From the NCBI GenBank assembly GCA_030142905.1, contig JASJOG010000063.1, positions 921,501 through 985,500 of the forward strand: 64,000 nucleotides of DNA, given 5' to 3'. This document shows positions 1 to 12,800 of the stretch, piece by piece; position 1 is the first letter of the stretch; the number at the start of each line of letters is the position of its first letter. The translations under genes and the position numbers were made by a program. The notes beneath the pieces were generated by a model, which worked only from the letters and a program-made list of their open reading frames with translations, did not search any database and had not been told where the DNA came from. This DNA is from Heliopora coerulea. Its lineage: Eukaryota; Cnidaria; Anthozoa; Scleralcyonacea; Helioporidae.

Positions 1-1684
1 AGTCAGTATTTCATTAGCAGAGGCAGCGAAACGAAACGAAGCAAGTCATTTTCTTTGGAAAGAAAAAAAAAACAAAGTAGCTTTTTCAATCTCAAGGAAC
101 ATATCGTGAAAAGAGTTGTTCTTTTTCTATGCAAACATTTCTTTGTGTTCGATCCTCTTATTCTACAGGAGCTAAGCAAGAACACTCTTGTTGATTAGAC
201 AGACTGAAGTCTGTCTAAAAAGCGCACGAAAAGTCCTATTTATGTTCAAACCACGGCTGAAGACATTGGGAAGTGCCTTTTGTTCGGATGAGAGAGGTTG
301 GGAAATTTGAACAGGAAAAACAAGGTCCATGTAACATATAATGCTTGGGACTTATCTAAGGCTTCCATGTGTTCTTTTGTTAAAACACGCTTTTTAAACA
401 CAATTAACCACATGTTTCAACCTTCTGAAAGCCGTTTTCAGAGCCTCTAATTATGTCTTGGGTTGGTAAACAGTCAGCTCTCTAATTTACAGCGTATTCT
501 GGGGGCGAGAAGATAAAAGTGTCGGCAAATCAATGTCTGGGGCCCACGTGTAAAACTTGCACATTTTCGTAAAGAATGTTGCACTGAGACCCCTGATAAA
601 GCTACAGGCAACGTCTTCTCTAATTCGTGACCACGTCAACGGCTCGTGAAACTTCACCAAATTGCTTGAAAGGCAGTGTCACGTATTTCAAATTGGAAAC
701 TCATTGTGTTAACCCTCATTATTTCTGTTGTGATGGAAGAAACTATCAATTTTTATCTCTTTGATCAGTCAACAAATCCAGCACATTAATTGGAGCTACA
801 TTGCTAATTGAAACTGAGCCTTAAGAAAGACTTAAAATGGATTTTCTTTGACTAGAACAATATAGGATTAGAATGAGTTTTATGCGCAACAGATGGGCAG
901 GGAGTGGCGTTTCTAAGCGCGCCTCCTGGCGTTGTAATCTTTTATCTTCTAAACATTCTTAAAACATGTATATGCTTGGTGTTCAAGAAAGGCTCTTGTA
1001 CGCTCCACGTTATTCTCTCTGGTTTGTCACTTAATAACAGCCTTATTGACTAATGGAGGTACTTGTATCACGCATGCGCCGTAAAGTGTAAAAGATTATC
1101 TCTATTGGCAGCGTTCCTTACACGAAACAATCGACCCAAACCAGTCATTCCAATTTCACTGGTAAAAAAGTTTCTCGAAAGTTTGGAACAACACTTAAAA
1201 CGGACTTGAACCTGTGTGAGTACCTCCTTGAAAAAGAAAGAAATTCTTTGTGAAACAGTCAGCTATATTCTAATGTTATCAACGTAAGAAAGGTTAGAGA
1301 CTCCTTGCGTGTTCAAGACACATCCACAGAAGAAAGTCTTCCGCGCACCAGAAACTGAAATCTAAAATGAATTCTCGGTTTATTTTGCTTGGTTGACAAT
1401 TTACTTCGCTCCATGGCAGCACGTAACAAACCAATTATGGGTTTAGACGGAGCTCTGTTAAGGATGGAAGAAATTAGAACCCATTAGGAAGATCTTCCGT
1501 GAACGAACGATTTAACGACACGTGCATTGTCTAGGTACTTGGGATCTTTTTTGTCCACGGCGCTCGATCGTATATCGCGACGCATTCGAATGCCGCATGT
1601 CTGTCCGTCCTTACTAATAAAGCAATTACTATTCAAAATACCCCCCACGATAGGACTATCTGTTTGCTAAGTTTCAGGCCTGTG
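1..1684. other. Upstream intergenic DNA, no gene seen
   Basis: No ORF here has recognisable protein similarity and I see no transposon signature. The sequence is AT-rich and unique-looking. E-box CACGTG hexamers occur at about 545-550 and again at 1685-1690. The stretch is probably the 5' regulatory region of the bHLH gene that starts at 1782. Confidence 0.5.
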
Positions 1685-1735
1685 TCCACGTGGTGCTTAT
1701 AAAACAGCATGAAATGTTGTTTGTTTGGTTTAGTT
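1685..1735 (+). promoter_or_regulatory. TATA-type core promoter of the bHLH gene
   Basis: TATAAAA lies at 1696-1702, about 80 nt before the ATG at 1782, so the transcript would start near 1727-1735 with a 5' UTR of about 50 nt. An E-box CACGTG (1685-1690) sits immediately upstream, which would allow regulation by bHLH proteins, including autoregulation. The motifs are seen directly; their use is inference. Confidence 0.5.
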
Positions 1736-1781
1736 TCATTGTAGTACGAGCTGAGTCTGATCGAAAAGCGACTCAACGAAG

Positions 1782-4117
1782 ATGGCTACTTGCGATGGAG
1801 AAGGTAAGATTTGACTTTATTTCATATTTGCAGGACTTGTTGCTCCAATCATCGATTTGACGCTTGGTCAGAAATTATTAACCCTTGCTAAGATATTTTC
1901 TGTACTTTAGAAATATCTTTTCAGAATTCCATCCTTTTCTTTCCCTTGCCGGAAAAACCTTACTATTCGTGTCATACAACTTTTCTTAGAAAGGTGTAGT
2001 AAAAATGCTTAATTTGTTAATTGCTCTCTTGATCGTCAAGCACATGTACGGTAGCGCCTCGAAAAAATTCAATATGCGTTCCTCCTCAGAAAAAGTACAC
2101 TCACATAGGTAAAGTTACTGCAGCCATCTGTGGCAGTGAACGGAATGAACACTCTTACCACAAAAATACGACGAGAAGCATTGGTCAGGCGTAGATTCTA
2201 TGACGTAGGTGTGTTATTAGTTTTTAATCCACACAATTTCTCGGGAAATTGGTACGTTACTTATCTCACTCGCATTTTTCAATATCATTGTGATACAAAC
2301 AGTTTCGAGCACACGTTTACAGCTGTTGTTCTATTCCCATACCGTGGGGTCAAAAAGTGCACTCATGTTTTAATTAGAAGTTACCAAACAAACTACAGCC
2401 CGTTAGGGTGCCTTGTAATTCTCGTTATTCCAAACGTTATTACTACTCAAACGACAAATACTTCAATAGCAGTAACGTTGTTTTGGATGACATAAATTAG
2501 TACTAACCATACACGTTCGTTGTTGGTCCTCTACAGGCATGTTCTGGGCAACAAAGGTCGAAACTCATTGTCTAAAAACAAAAATCTAAAGCGTCATAAA
2601 TGTTAGTGTCAGCAATAATTAGACCTCAATACACAAGTCAGGATGTGACGCCCTTTTATCGTCTGCCTTTTCAAAGTTGTTGTGGCGCAATGCTTGAAAA
2701 ATCTTCACGAAGGTAATAAGTTTTATAACGCAGACTCTCATTTGCTAGTGTCTGGATTAACAATAGCGTGCACGAAGGTCTTAAATCATGTTATTCTCGA
2801 CGTTGTTATTGAAAAGAAGCGAACCATTAGTGCTGCCTGTGAATTGGTAAGCAGCAGACTTTCATATACGCCTAACTCAGGCGTGGTTCTTTTATTTATA
2901 TATAGATAAATACATACATACATACACATGTATACATACATGCACACTCGAGTAGCGGTTTGAGCACTCTGTTCCCTTATCAATCCATGTTCATTTCGAG
3001 CTACACTGATGAGCTGTGGTACAGCGAAACGTACGTCTGCAGATTGGACATATATGTGTGTGTGTGTGTATATTAATATATGTTCACTACATACTCTTGC
3101 GTCATATTTAACTTAGCATTGGATTTCACTATTTCAGTTGTGAAATGACACCTAAAAACAATTCCTGGCTACCATCAGCAACTTGCGGAAAGCTATTTTG
3201 CCTTATTGGGGCTCATCGGGGCAGTGTAGTTCATTGTGCACCAGCACATTCAAAAGTTACGTAACACATCCCAATCAACATACGGCGAGGTTGGAAATAA
3301 CATATTTCAAATACACACGCTCACAAAAGAGATTTACTTCATGTTTCATTTGACCAGACGATGCTTTGCAGTAGTTACTCCGCTAGTAAAATTGCGAAAT
3401 ATAGTGATCGAAATTTTACGTAAAACTCTTTTGTGAGCATGTGTATTTGCAGTATCATACAGCCCACACGCAATCCATGGATGAGTGTGTGTGTGTGTGC
3501 TCTTTCACTCTACGTTAATTGCATTAGACTTAATTCAAACACCATGGAAGATTCAAGCCAGTTGAGTATTAATTTGTACTTCTTCTGAGGTTCTGTTGTA
3601 TTCAAATGGTGGTAAATATCTCTTCGGCAAGTAAATATGGTCGGAAATTGACGGTTTTTTTCTAGATGTCTACGTCAGCATTCAAGCGAAGCTCCCGACG
3701 AAAGTTGAAACTGAGAAGGAGCAATTGTTCACCGAACAACTTATCGTTAATTTTCCTGAAAAAAATACTTCTTCCGATACGTCTAAGACAGCGAAGAAGC
3801 TTGACGCACACAAAACCAATCGCTCGACCAGCAGCCATTGTCATGGCGCCGTGGCAAGATCACCACGACAAGTTCGACGCAACGCAAGGGAACGCGGGCG
3901 CAAGGCAAGACTTAATGCGGCCTTTCAAGTACTAAGGAGTATGGTTCCGAAAACGGTAGAGTCGTCTCAAGAGAGGAAATTAACTCAAGTTGAAATCTTA
4001 AGACTTGCGAAAAACTACATCTGTTCCTTAACCAGCATACTGCAAACTTGCAATGAGGATGCGAGGACAAGTTACCAAGACAGTGAGACTTCATGTGATA
4101 ACATTTTGCATGGTTAA
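1782..4117 (+). CDS. bHLH transcription factor (group A, atonal/NeuroD/TAL-like), 2 exons
   Basis: Exons 1782-1803 and 3666-4117 join in phase 1 (GAAG|gtaaga ... tttctag|AT) to encode 157 aa. Exon 1 supplies only MATCDGE plus one base. The bHLH domain covers residues about 78-134: a basic region with RRNARERGRKARLN, helix 1 with AAFQVLRSMVP, a short loop, and helix 2 with KLTQVEILRLAKNYICSLTSIL split around L-x-L positions. The NARER core with its DNA-contacting Glu is intact, so it should bind E-boxes as a dimer in the nucleus. NARER plus LRLAKNYI resembles the Atonal/NeuroD superfamily, but the basic-region tail (GRKAR) does not match a family I can name. The N-terminus is acidic and unstructured, and the C-terminal tail is about 23 aa. 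The small size suggests a tissue-specific developmental regulator; the exact orthologue is uncertain. Confidence 0.85.
2895..3085. repeat. ATAC and TG microsatellites in the bHLH intron
   Basis: Tetranucleotide TACA runs occur at about 2907-2942 and a TG run at about 3053-3069, inside the single bHLH intron. A second short TG run is at about 3485-3499. These are simple repeats with no coding role. Confidence 0.8.
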
Positions 4118-6292
4118 GGTGATCAGGTGAGAAGCTGGACGGAACAACGTACAAGCCAAATTCTTCTCCCACGAGCAATACTCAATGAAGCAGAGCGTAA
4201 GAACCAACATGAGAAACAATATTACGTCACTATGGGTCGCTTTCTCGTTTCCGGAGAAAAGAACTGATAAATGAATGGCGTTTGTAAATTGGAAAGGAAA
4301 ACCAAGGATGTTGCTGAGAATTGCAGAAAATGCATGGATACTTTTGTCAGTATCCAAATAATTTACACCTCAAAAGCGTCGAAGATTAACGGCCATAACA
4401 ATTTATTTATTAAGTAACTAAAAAAACAACCTGCAACGTATTTTGAAAGTGTTTATTATTATAGTTGTGGTAATTATCAGAGAAATAATAATAATAATAA
4501 AACCAATGTTTACCGACGGTAATTGCTTACAAACACTAAGTTAATTGTTCGTGTCCTTCTTAAAAATATGAACATCATATGAAGCCAGTTGAAGCACAGT
4601 TTGCCCCCTTAGAAACTTAAACCACGAGGTTTTAAATGTCATTCAAGCAGAACGTTTTAGCACATGCTGAAAATTATTTATGCATAGTTCGTCAAGGTAC
4701 CTTGTAGATTGATTTACAAGCAATCTTTTGTTCCCCTTTCTCATAAGTTCATCTGAACATGAAAATATTGTTTGCTCCATTCAATCATCAACTATCATTA
4801 TTAAGATTTTAAGGTTCTTATGATTTAGAATATACTCGGACTGATTGGTACGAAAGATAACCTGTGAATCAACTGTCATCGTGATTCGTTTCATACCAAT
4901 AACATCTCAAACCAAAAAGTATCAATTCCAGTTTTTCTCAATTGATCTTCTGGGCTCGACACCTTTTCAAAGTATGTTTCTTCAAAGTGAAACAGTACGA
5001 AAACCCAAGGGCGTTTTGCAACTAATATTTTCACGTGGTTGCCAAGAGACTGGCTTTTTGGACTTAACGAATTAGAAGATTTTACTCGTCAACATGCGTT
5101 AACTTTGACTTGAGATGGTTAATTACAATTCATTGGACTACAAATATCTGAGAATGCACTTATCCCAGCAGCTTTTACTGGCATGACACTCCTGCAAAAC
5201 AAGAAGTGTTGGATCCGGCAAAATATGAAAAAAACTAAGCAACAAACAAAATTAACCCCATGATCGCGTCGATAGAAAGTTACAATTGAAAATTTATTGT
5301 CACCATGCAGCAATTAAATGATCGGAAATTGTTAAGATAATAGTCATACTGACGGACCGCTAAGATGAAGCTGCCTGGCCAAAGATTTGAAACCATGGGA
5401 AAACTTAATTAAGCGGGATCAAAGGAGTAGCATTGTGTATTCAAAGACGTAGGAAATGGATAATTTTGAGGCAAAGTCCATTGGCAACAGTATTGAAAAA
5501 ATTGACCTATGTATGTGAAATTACGAAACTCCTGGGCTAGCTGAGATGAGCTATTCTAAGTATGGAACTGACTTGAGATATATCTAATAAATAGTCTTGG
5601 GGAAGAATAATAAATATCACCTTAACACAACAACTAAAGATGTCAAAAAATATGTTAGTTCAACATTGTTGTGGGAAATGTGGGATGCTTTTGGGGGTGT
5701 GCTTCCTCTAGCTGTTTCCAAAGACAAAAAATTTTTTCCGCGAGTGACATTAGACTTCTGTGGTTCTGTGCCGTTTCTCCTATCCTTGGTTCATTTTACG
5801 TAACTCTGATTTATCTGTGATCGTTGTAGGAAGGAGGGAGTCGACTCGTTTATTTAAGAGAAGCGAATGTAGATCAAATACCCATTGTTTTAATCAATTG
5901 TAAAAAAATGATAGTGAAATCTTTTCGGGCATGAAATATCAATTGAATAGTTGTTCTGGAAAAAGCTTTTTATATTCAAAGTGTGTTTAAAAAGTGCTCC
6001 AACTTTGAGTTGCGTTTTTCTCACAAGGACTGCATGTATATATCCACTGATATGATTTCCAAAGTTGGGCAAAGCTTGAACGCGGTTTTATAATTCAGTT
6101 GGACTTTGAATAAATTGTTGACTTTATCACTTTCAAGAAAACATACAAATCAAAACAAATGAACCCCTAAACAAACTCAAAAACGTCCGGTAGTTTATCT
6201 TCCGATCTGAAATATGTGAACAACTTATATTCCTTTGTGGCTTTGTCGTTGGCTGTTGAAAAAAGACGCGCTGACCTGGTACGCAGTGTTTA
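4118..6292. other. 3' UTR and intergenic DNA
   Basis: Short ORFs at 4845-5075, 5119-5313, 5597-5803 and 5890-6072 show no recognisable domains and no consistent splice context. I see no transposon. The first few hundred bases are presumably bHLH 3' UTR. Confidence 0.45.
4482..4501 (+). terminator. AAT microsatellite ending in a poly(A) signal, bHLH gene
   Basis: An (AAT)n run ends in AATAAA at 4496-4501, about 380 nt after the bHLH stop codon. It is a plausible polyadenylation signal, but the hexamer arises from the microsatellite, so its use is uncertain. Confidence 0.35.
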
Positions 6293-6318
6293 CCAAGATG
6301 GCCGCCAAGATGGCTGCC
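6293..6318 (+). promoter_or_regulatory. Duplicated YY1-like motif at the TXNDC15 start codon
   Basis: AAGATGGCCGCC is followed directly by AAGATGGCTGCC, so the initiator ATG and a second in-frame ATG both lie in YY1-type AAGATGGC elements. Many TATA-less metazoan housekeeping promoters carry this motif just downstream of the transcription start. If used this way, the 5' UTR would be very short. Confidence 0.4.
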
Positions 6319-8773
6319 AGGAGATGTGGGTTAATGGTATTATTTATTTTCCTCAAGCTTTTATCTTTTTGTCAGTTTTGTTTAACTTGTGAAGTGGAAA
6401 ATCAAAAATCATCAAAAGAAGGTGAGTTACTGGAGTTGGTTTGTGGTATAAGTTGCAAGTTTGAAAGTTCGTAGTCTGCAGAAAATATCCGAACTTAGAA
6501 GGTGCCCATGCAATCCAATTCGAAACTGACTTCAAAGTTTTTCACTCACTGATTCAGGTTGCTTCCCACGTCAAATTTCATCTGTACCGAAGTCACTACT
6601 TGTGTTTTAAACGTATTTATGCACGTGGCTGGCGATTTGCACGTGGATAATGTATTTTTAAATTTTTTTAAAAATAGGAGTTAATGACTTAATTACGCTA
6701 ACTTGTTGGTCTTTGTGACAAGAAGTCGTAGCTGGGACGATTAGACCATGTGGGTGATCGAATAACATCAAGAAAACAGTCGAACAATTGTAGTATTTAA
6801 TATAATTATGAGAAACAAAGACTCGTCCCGCAAATTTGTTGTTAGTCTTTCATTTACGACTGCACGTCAGCATTGTTGAAGTTGGTTTACCAAATAGAAT
6901 TGCTTTGTTTCCTGAGAATTACTTTCACATTTCAATAAGAGTACGTACAACATCAAAACACTCTTAAATGACTTCCACTTGACTTACAGAAGTAATTGAC
7001 CCAACAGCTTCACAAAGTGTGATGTTTGGCTCCAGCTCTGCTGAAACGCGAAAAAATATTAACAAGAATCATGGAGAAACCCCTGTGGACAGTATAACAA
7101 ACACAACGGACTCCAAATATGAGAACTATAAATCAACCTCTCACGGTCAGTCTGGAGAAGCCATAAACATGAATGATGGAGAAAACCTGAGAGGTGAAAC
7201 TTTTCATCAGGAAGAACTGCAAAATACAAGTTTCTTCTCAAGTGGTGTTGCTCAGTCAGCTAAAGCCAATAATGCCACAGTTGGAGAAATTACTGGAAAT
7301 AATAGTAATAAAAGCACTGAACCATTATGGAACTGCCAGAAATTTAATATGACTACACAATCTGTTATCATTTTAGCTGACAAAAGCAGTTTAGAGGACT
7401 GGCTTGAGAAGATTAACAAAACAAGAAGTTGTGTTGTTATTTTATTTTATGCTAAGTGGTGCTTTTTCTCAGCCAGATTGGCACCTGTATACAATGCAGC
7501 TGGACGAGCATTTGATGACATTCCCATATTGGCTTTTGATGCTTACACACATAACAGGTAGTCAGCATTAGGATTTCTTACCAACTTTGAGCCCATAGAG
7601 CTGTCAAGAGGTATGGCTTTTTGGCACTCCTCACGATAATTTTCTTAAGCATCAGTAAAGGTTGAATATGTGGGCTGTGGACCAATTCAGTTAATAAGAT
7701 TGTGTCACATACTTCTTGGTCATATTCACTGACAGATACAGATTTTAGATGGCCAAGTTTGCATCATCAAGGAACTCCTCGAAATAACTCAAGCCACTTT
7801 TTCAGTTACAAAATGATGCCATACAATTTTACAAACACTAACACTAGCTAATTTTATTGTGCTTGACACTGCACAGTTTAAGTGTGACTAACACCAGGCA
7901 GTTTTACTAAGGGTAATGCCAAACAAACTTGTCCTGTGGAAAAGCAGCTTGGCCAGCTTTGAGGTTAACCAATTAGATCTATAAGATTTGCAACAATTTT
8001 TGGTTCCAACTGGTTTTTTATCTTGTTGCCTCTGAACTCACGTCCTTGTTTTCCTTTCAGCTTTAATACAAGGTATGGTATTGTTGGTGTCCCTACAATA
8101 TTGTTATTTCATGGGAGCAAGCCTGTCACAAGGTTCAATAGAACACGAACCTTGAAGGACCTCGTGGAATTCATTCACCAGAGCACAGGTACTTTTGTCG
8201 TGTGCTTTTTTGTCGTTGGATGCACCTCACAGTTTATGCAAACTTCAAAATGTACGTTAAACGGCCCTTTACGGGTTTAAATGAAAACATTACAGAAGAA
8301 ACTGTCCTCAGTTTGTTAAAAAAAAAAAAATACCTTGACCAGCCATCAACTTCAAAAAATATAGAAGAAAGCAAATTCCGAAAAACAAGGTCACCTTTCA
8401 ACTTAAGATTTAAGTTAACAAAAGATGAAAACTGTGAAATGGTGATATTTCGATTTTATTGCAAAATCATCTTCTTTAACTATTTGCTTTTACTGATGAT
8501 AAGTAATAATTCATTAATCTTTAGTTTTTATTCACAGGAATGGAGTATAACTCATCAATCGAAGTAAGCCCTGAAGATTACGTGGGTCCATTACCCAGCT
8601 CTACTAGCGAGGACAATAACTATTATCTTCTTGCGTCGTTATTCTTCATCAGTGGCGTCGGACTGCATTTATTATGGCGCCTGCGATACATTCAAATGTT
8701 GTGGGGATATTTCCCGTCCTGGTCCGCCCTGAGAACAGTGCTCTCGGCCACCTCGAGGGAAAAACAGGAGTAA
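6298..8773 (+). CDS. TXNDC15: Thioredoxin domain-containing protein 15, 4 exons
   Basis: Exons are 6298-6421, 6990-7557, 8061-8188 and 8538-8773; phases 1, 2 and 1 agree at every junction and give 351 aa (human about 360). An N-terminal signal segment (residues about 10-30, LMVLFIFLKLLSF) is followed by a Ser/Thr/Asn-rich linker with many potential N-glycosylation sites. The thioredoxin fold spans roughly residues 165-272. Its active site is WCFFS (C199, S202), a CxxS as in vertebrate TXNDC15, which has WCRFS, so it is unlikely to be a normal dithiol oxidoreductase. GVPTILLFHG supplies the cis-Pro loop. After the conserved GPLPSS segment a single membrane helix (about 303-320) and a basic tail follow: a type I ER or ciliary-pathway membrane protein. 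The vertebrate protein is a ciliopathy gene (established knowledge). It appears complete. Confidence 0.93.
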
Positions 8774-9808
8774 GAATTAGAAGGCCTGGGTTGAGCCTAA
8801 AGATGCGGACCATTATGTCAGGTCCACAGTTGACGGCATTAAAAAATCCGATGTTTTTAGGTTTTGCTCGAGACGAACGCTTTGACTTCACCTAGTGACC
8901 AGAGTTTTCTCAATGCCTTCAAATTGCTTCGTATGATTCTGTACTTGTTCTGTTCACAACTTGGTGTTTCAGATTATTATTAACGGGAATTAATCACGGG
9001 GAAGAAAAATTTTGCGGCCGAAAACTATTGGATGGTGCCCAGACGTATAACTCGTTCAGTTATTCATGAAACTTACTCTTAGATCTCTGAAGAACTCTGG
9101 TATTCTGTTTTGATTCTGAAAATTACCAAGTAGGATAATTATGAACGATCAGCAGGCAGGAATACACCGGAATAGGAACGTTCTTGTATCAAAAACCCCA
9201 AGTTCATACATAAAGCACAAACGTAACAGATCAATGCCTGAAACGCAATGTCAATGTACATATAAAAAGAAAGTACTGCCATTTATTACTACTGGTCTGT
9301 TGCTATTTAATTTATAACCGGGTATTTTTATTATAATCACGGAGTTTTAATCGAAGCGTGAAGTCTTCGTTCTCTGAATGTGCACAATCAGTACACATGC
9401 CGTGCAAAGTCTTAAATGTTTATGCACGCATTGTTCTGAACCTAGTGGGCAGGTTCAGCGCATTGTAAGGCTTTCCACGGGTACCTGAGCAAGTCAACGT
9501 GCTCACAAAACAAAACTTGGTAAGGAGAGTGCAACCTTGTCGACATTAAACGAACTCTGGTGCATGTTCGAATATTGAAGTTCCAGCGGTCTTATTTTTG
9601 AAACTAAAAACTCAACTTTTTTTAACAACTAGAGCTTTTAAGAAACTCATTGACACAATGGGCCACTGCACAGTAAAAGTTTCTTCTTTTATTTGCTTTG
9701 ACGACATCAATTATTCATGAGTCCGTCGACGAAGTCTATTTGAAAGAACTCCTTAATGCAATTATCTCAAGTAAGGTTTTTACGAAGTGCATTTCTGTTT
9801 CTTCATAA
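8774..9808. other. Intergenic DNA between TXNDC15 and P4HA
   Basis: AT-rich sequence with no coding similarity and no evident repeat. It must hold the TXNDC15 3' end and the P4HA promoter; I see no convincing TATA box close to the P4HA ATG. Confidence 0.4.
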
Positions 9809-12800
9809 ATGTGCGCGATTCTTCTTCTTGCGTTTTTTCTTCAATTTCAATGCCTGGGTATTGATGGCCTTGCCTATACGGCCATGACTAGGCTCGAGGA
9901 TTTGGCTATGATTGAGAAAGAGTTGGTACAATATTTGGATGAATATATCGCTGCTGAGAAAGCCAAACTTGAACAAGTCGTAAAGCTGGCTGAACAAGTA
10001 ACGAAAGAGCACTCCAAAAGAACGTCAAATGATACCAGAGAACTTTACAGGAACCCTGTTGAGGTTTATTCCCTTATCAAGAGGTTTGTCTATCAATGGA
10101 AAGAACTTCAATCCTATTTACAAAACAACAATTCGAAAGGTAAAATGGACGGCTACAATTTAAAGATAAAGGAACAGCAAATCATCGAACTTGAACTTCG
10201 ACCCAGCTTAGATGACTATCATTTTTTAACGCTTTCCTCAACTCCTAAAAATAAGAAGCTTACGTTGCTGACTTTGGTTGACCATGTTTCGTTGAAAAAA
10301 TCTCCCCTTTCGCTGGCTCTTTCCCGTTCCGTACGTCTCCCCTAAGTAACTGAAGTCTTCTAGCATTAACCTAAGTAAAATTAGGAACTCCGACTCGACC
10401 AGGAAAGAGTTAAAAATGTTGCCGTCCAAAATTCTCTTTATCATCATCTAGCCAGCAAATAGATTTAACGTCATTCTCAAAGACGTTAACACTTTTAGGT
10501 CCGAATCAGATGATTTTACTCTGCCAAACGCCAAATGATCTTGCTCGTCAAGGGGAGTGGTCACAGACTGAAATACGTTAATTGTCCGCAATGGCAGACG
10601 AAGAGACAGAGAGAACTGCTGAACAGGACAAAATGTTATAGTCCAGCTGTTCCACTCGTTCTAATACGTTTACAGTGTCAGTTCTAAATTTTAGAATAAC
10701 GCTTTGAAGCGTAGCCAGATTATAATCTGGACAACCTGACCTCAACCTAATCCTAACCCTAATTCTAACCCTAACCCCCCAATTTTCGGGGGAAAACTTC
10801 CCAAATGTCAGATTGTTCAGATTACAATCTGCCTACGATTCAAAACGTCATTCTAAAATTTACAACCGACGGAAGCGTCTGAGAACATGTGGAACGGGTG
10901 TATAGTCACTAACCGTCATATCACTTGTGTTCTTCAGATTTATTGAACAAACTTACCGTTTATAAACCTTATTTTCCTACTGTGGAAGGCGATCTCTACG
11001 GCTCCATATCATCTGTATTTTTACTTCAAGATACATACAATATCACTGCTAAGGAGATGGCCAATGGGAATATTCCAGGTCAGTTATTTCCAGTTTGTAC
11101 TTAGAGCTAGAGGTAAATTGTGGTAACTTTGAGTCACGGAGAAAGTATAAAGAATGACAAGACTAGTGCTGACTGTATTGGTTGTAGTTGTAGAAATAAA
11201 CATGACATTGATAAAGTGGCGGTGGTTGTCAAAGTGATGTGGTGGTGGATCTGGTGGTGGTAATGAAAGTGACAATGGTAGGGGTAGTGTTAGTGGTAAG
11301 TGATTTTAGTAATGATGGTGGAACCGGTAGTGGTAATAGAAGTGGTTCTGTGGTAGTGGTGATGGTAATGGTGATGGTAATAAGGATGGTAACATGACTG
11401 GTACTGTGGTAGTGGTGATGGTAATAGTGATGGTAGTCTGGCAATTTAATAAAGACAACTTGAAGGCTTCCCCTACTGAATCAAAACTTTAGTTTTACTT
11501 GTTTGCTTAGTAAAGTGAAATTGCCCTCTTTCGAGATTCTGCCCCTACTGCCCTGGGTTACTTCCGGCGTCCTTGAATACAAGTGATGGTTCTGGTGCTG
11601 GTAATTCAAGTGGCATTACCAGAGTTAGCCGTATTTCCGTTCGTTTTGGCAGAGGAAAGTTTGTTAGTGGTGATGCTAGCAGGATTTGTACTGTTGATGT
11701 CTCATTTCTTATCTTGGTTTCAGGAAGTAATGTCGAAGTTCAAGTTCACCCTGACGATTGCTACGAGCTTGGTTCCTTTGCTCTTCACTTTGGTCGCTAT
11801 CACAGGTCGAGGGGTTGGCTGAACGAAGCACTCGAACGTTCTCAAGGACCAAACTATAACGGGAATTTGGATATGTCCGCGGTCCTTGAACATACAGCCT
11901 GGGCCGAGTATACGGTAAACTGCCGAACGCTTTTTTATTGACGATTATCAGGCTGGAAATTGCTAGTTTACGTACCTTACACACTACAACGTCTGGCATT
12001 TGTCTGTAGGGTGTGTTTTGGTAAAGATTAGTTAGGGTTATCTATTGCCACAGCGCCGCATGCATAACACAAAGTGGGACGACGTAAGAATATTCCACGA
12101 CACGAGATTTATGTCGAAATGATTTGTTGTCATTGATTTTGTTAGGCTGGAAATCTTGCCAGAGCGATGGAACTGACCATTGAACTAATTAAACTAAGTA
12201 TGTACACTAAAAGGGAATTAATCCTTTGTTGTAAGAGTTGTTGTTTTTTGTTGTTTGTTGTTGTTTGTTGTTGTTGCTGTTGTTGCTGTCGCTGTTGTTG
12301 TTGTTACAGTTCTTATTGCTGTCATTGCTGCTCCTGATGCGGCTGTTGTTGTTGTTGTTGTTGTTGTTTTTGCTGTTGTTTATGATATTATTTTACTTTG
12401 TTTTTTCCTCCTCCTTCTACTATGGGGCAAGTCCCTGTTCATTATTTTCCTGCCATTTTAGTGTTCTCTCTTTAACCTATTTCTTTTATTTTGACGACTC
12501 CACAATTTTGCTCTGGCTAAAGCCAGATAATGTCTCACATAAAGAGAAGACCTCTGGAAAGAAATGAGTTAACACTCATCTTCATTTTTTAACACTTCGC
12601 CACTTTCTTCCATCCTTCCCCCTGATCACTTCTTCCTGTTTCTCCGTTTCCTCTCCCAGTTTCTACCGCTCCACTTTCCCTTATTTATTTATGTCTTTTT
12701 CCTGCTCTCTGTTGTGCCCTTTTATCTACCCCTCTTCTTCTCTTTCTACCCCTCTTCTTCTCTTTCTACCCCTCTTCTTCTCTTTCTACCCCTCTTCTTC

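Noticed and set aside
8202..8567. ORF in TXNDC15 intron 3 (Lys/Ser-rich)
   Set aside because: The splice phases of exons 3 and 4 join directly and match the family; the ORF has an A-homopolymer and no known domain.
12238..12567. Leu/Val-rich ORFs
   Set aside because: Produced by the TTG trinucleotide repeat in a P4HA intron.
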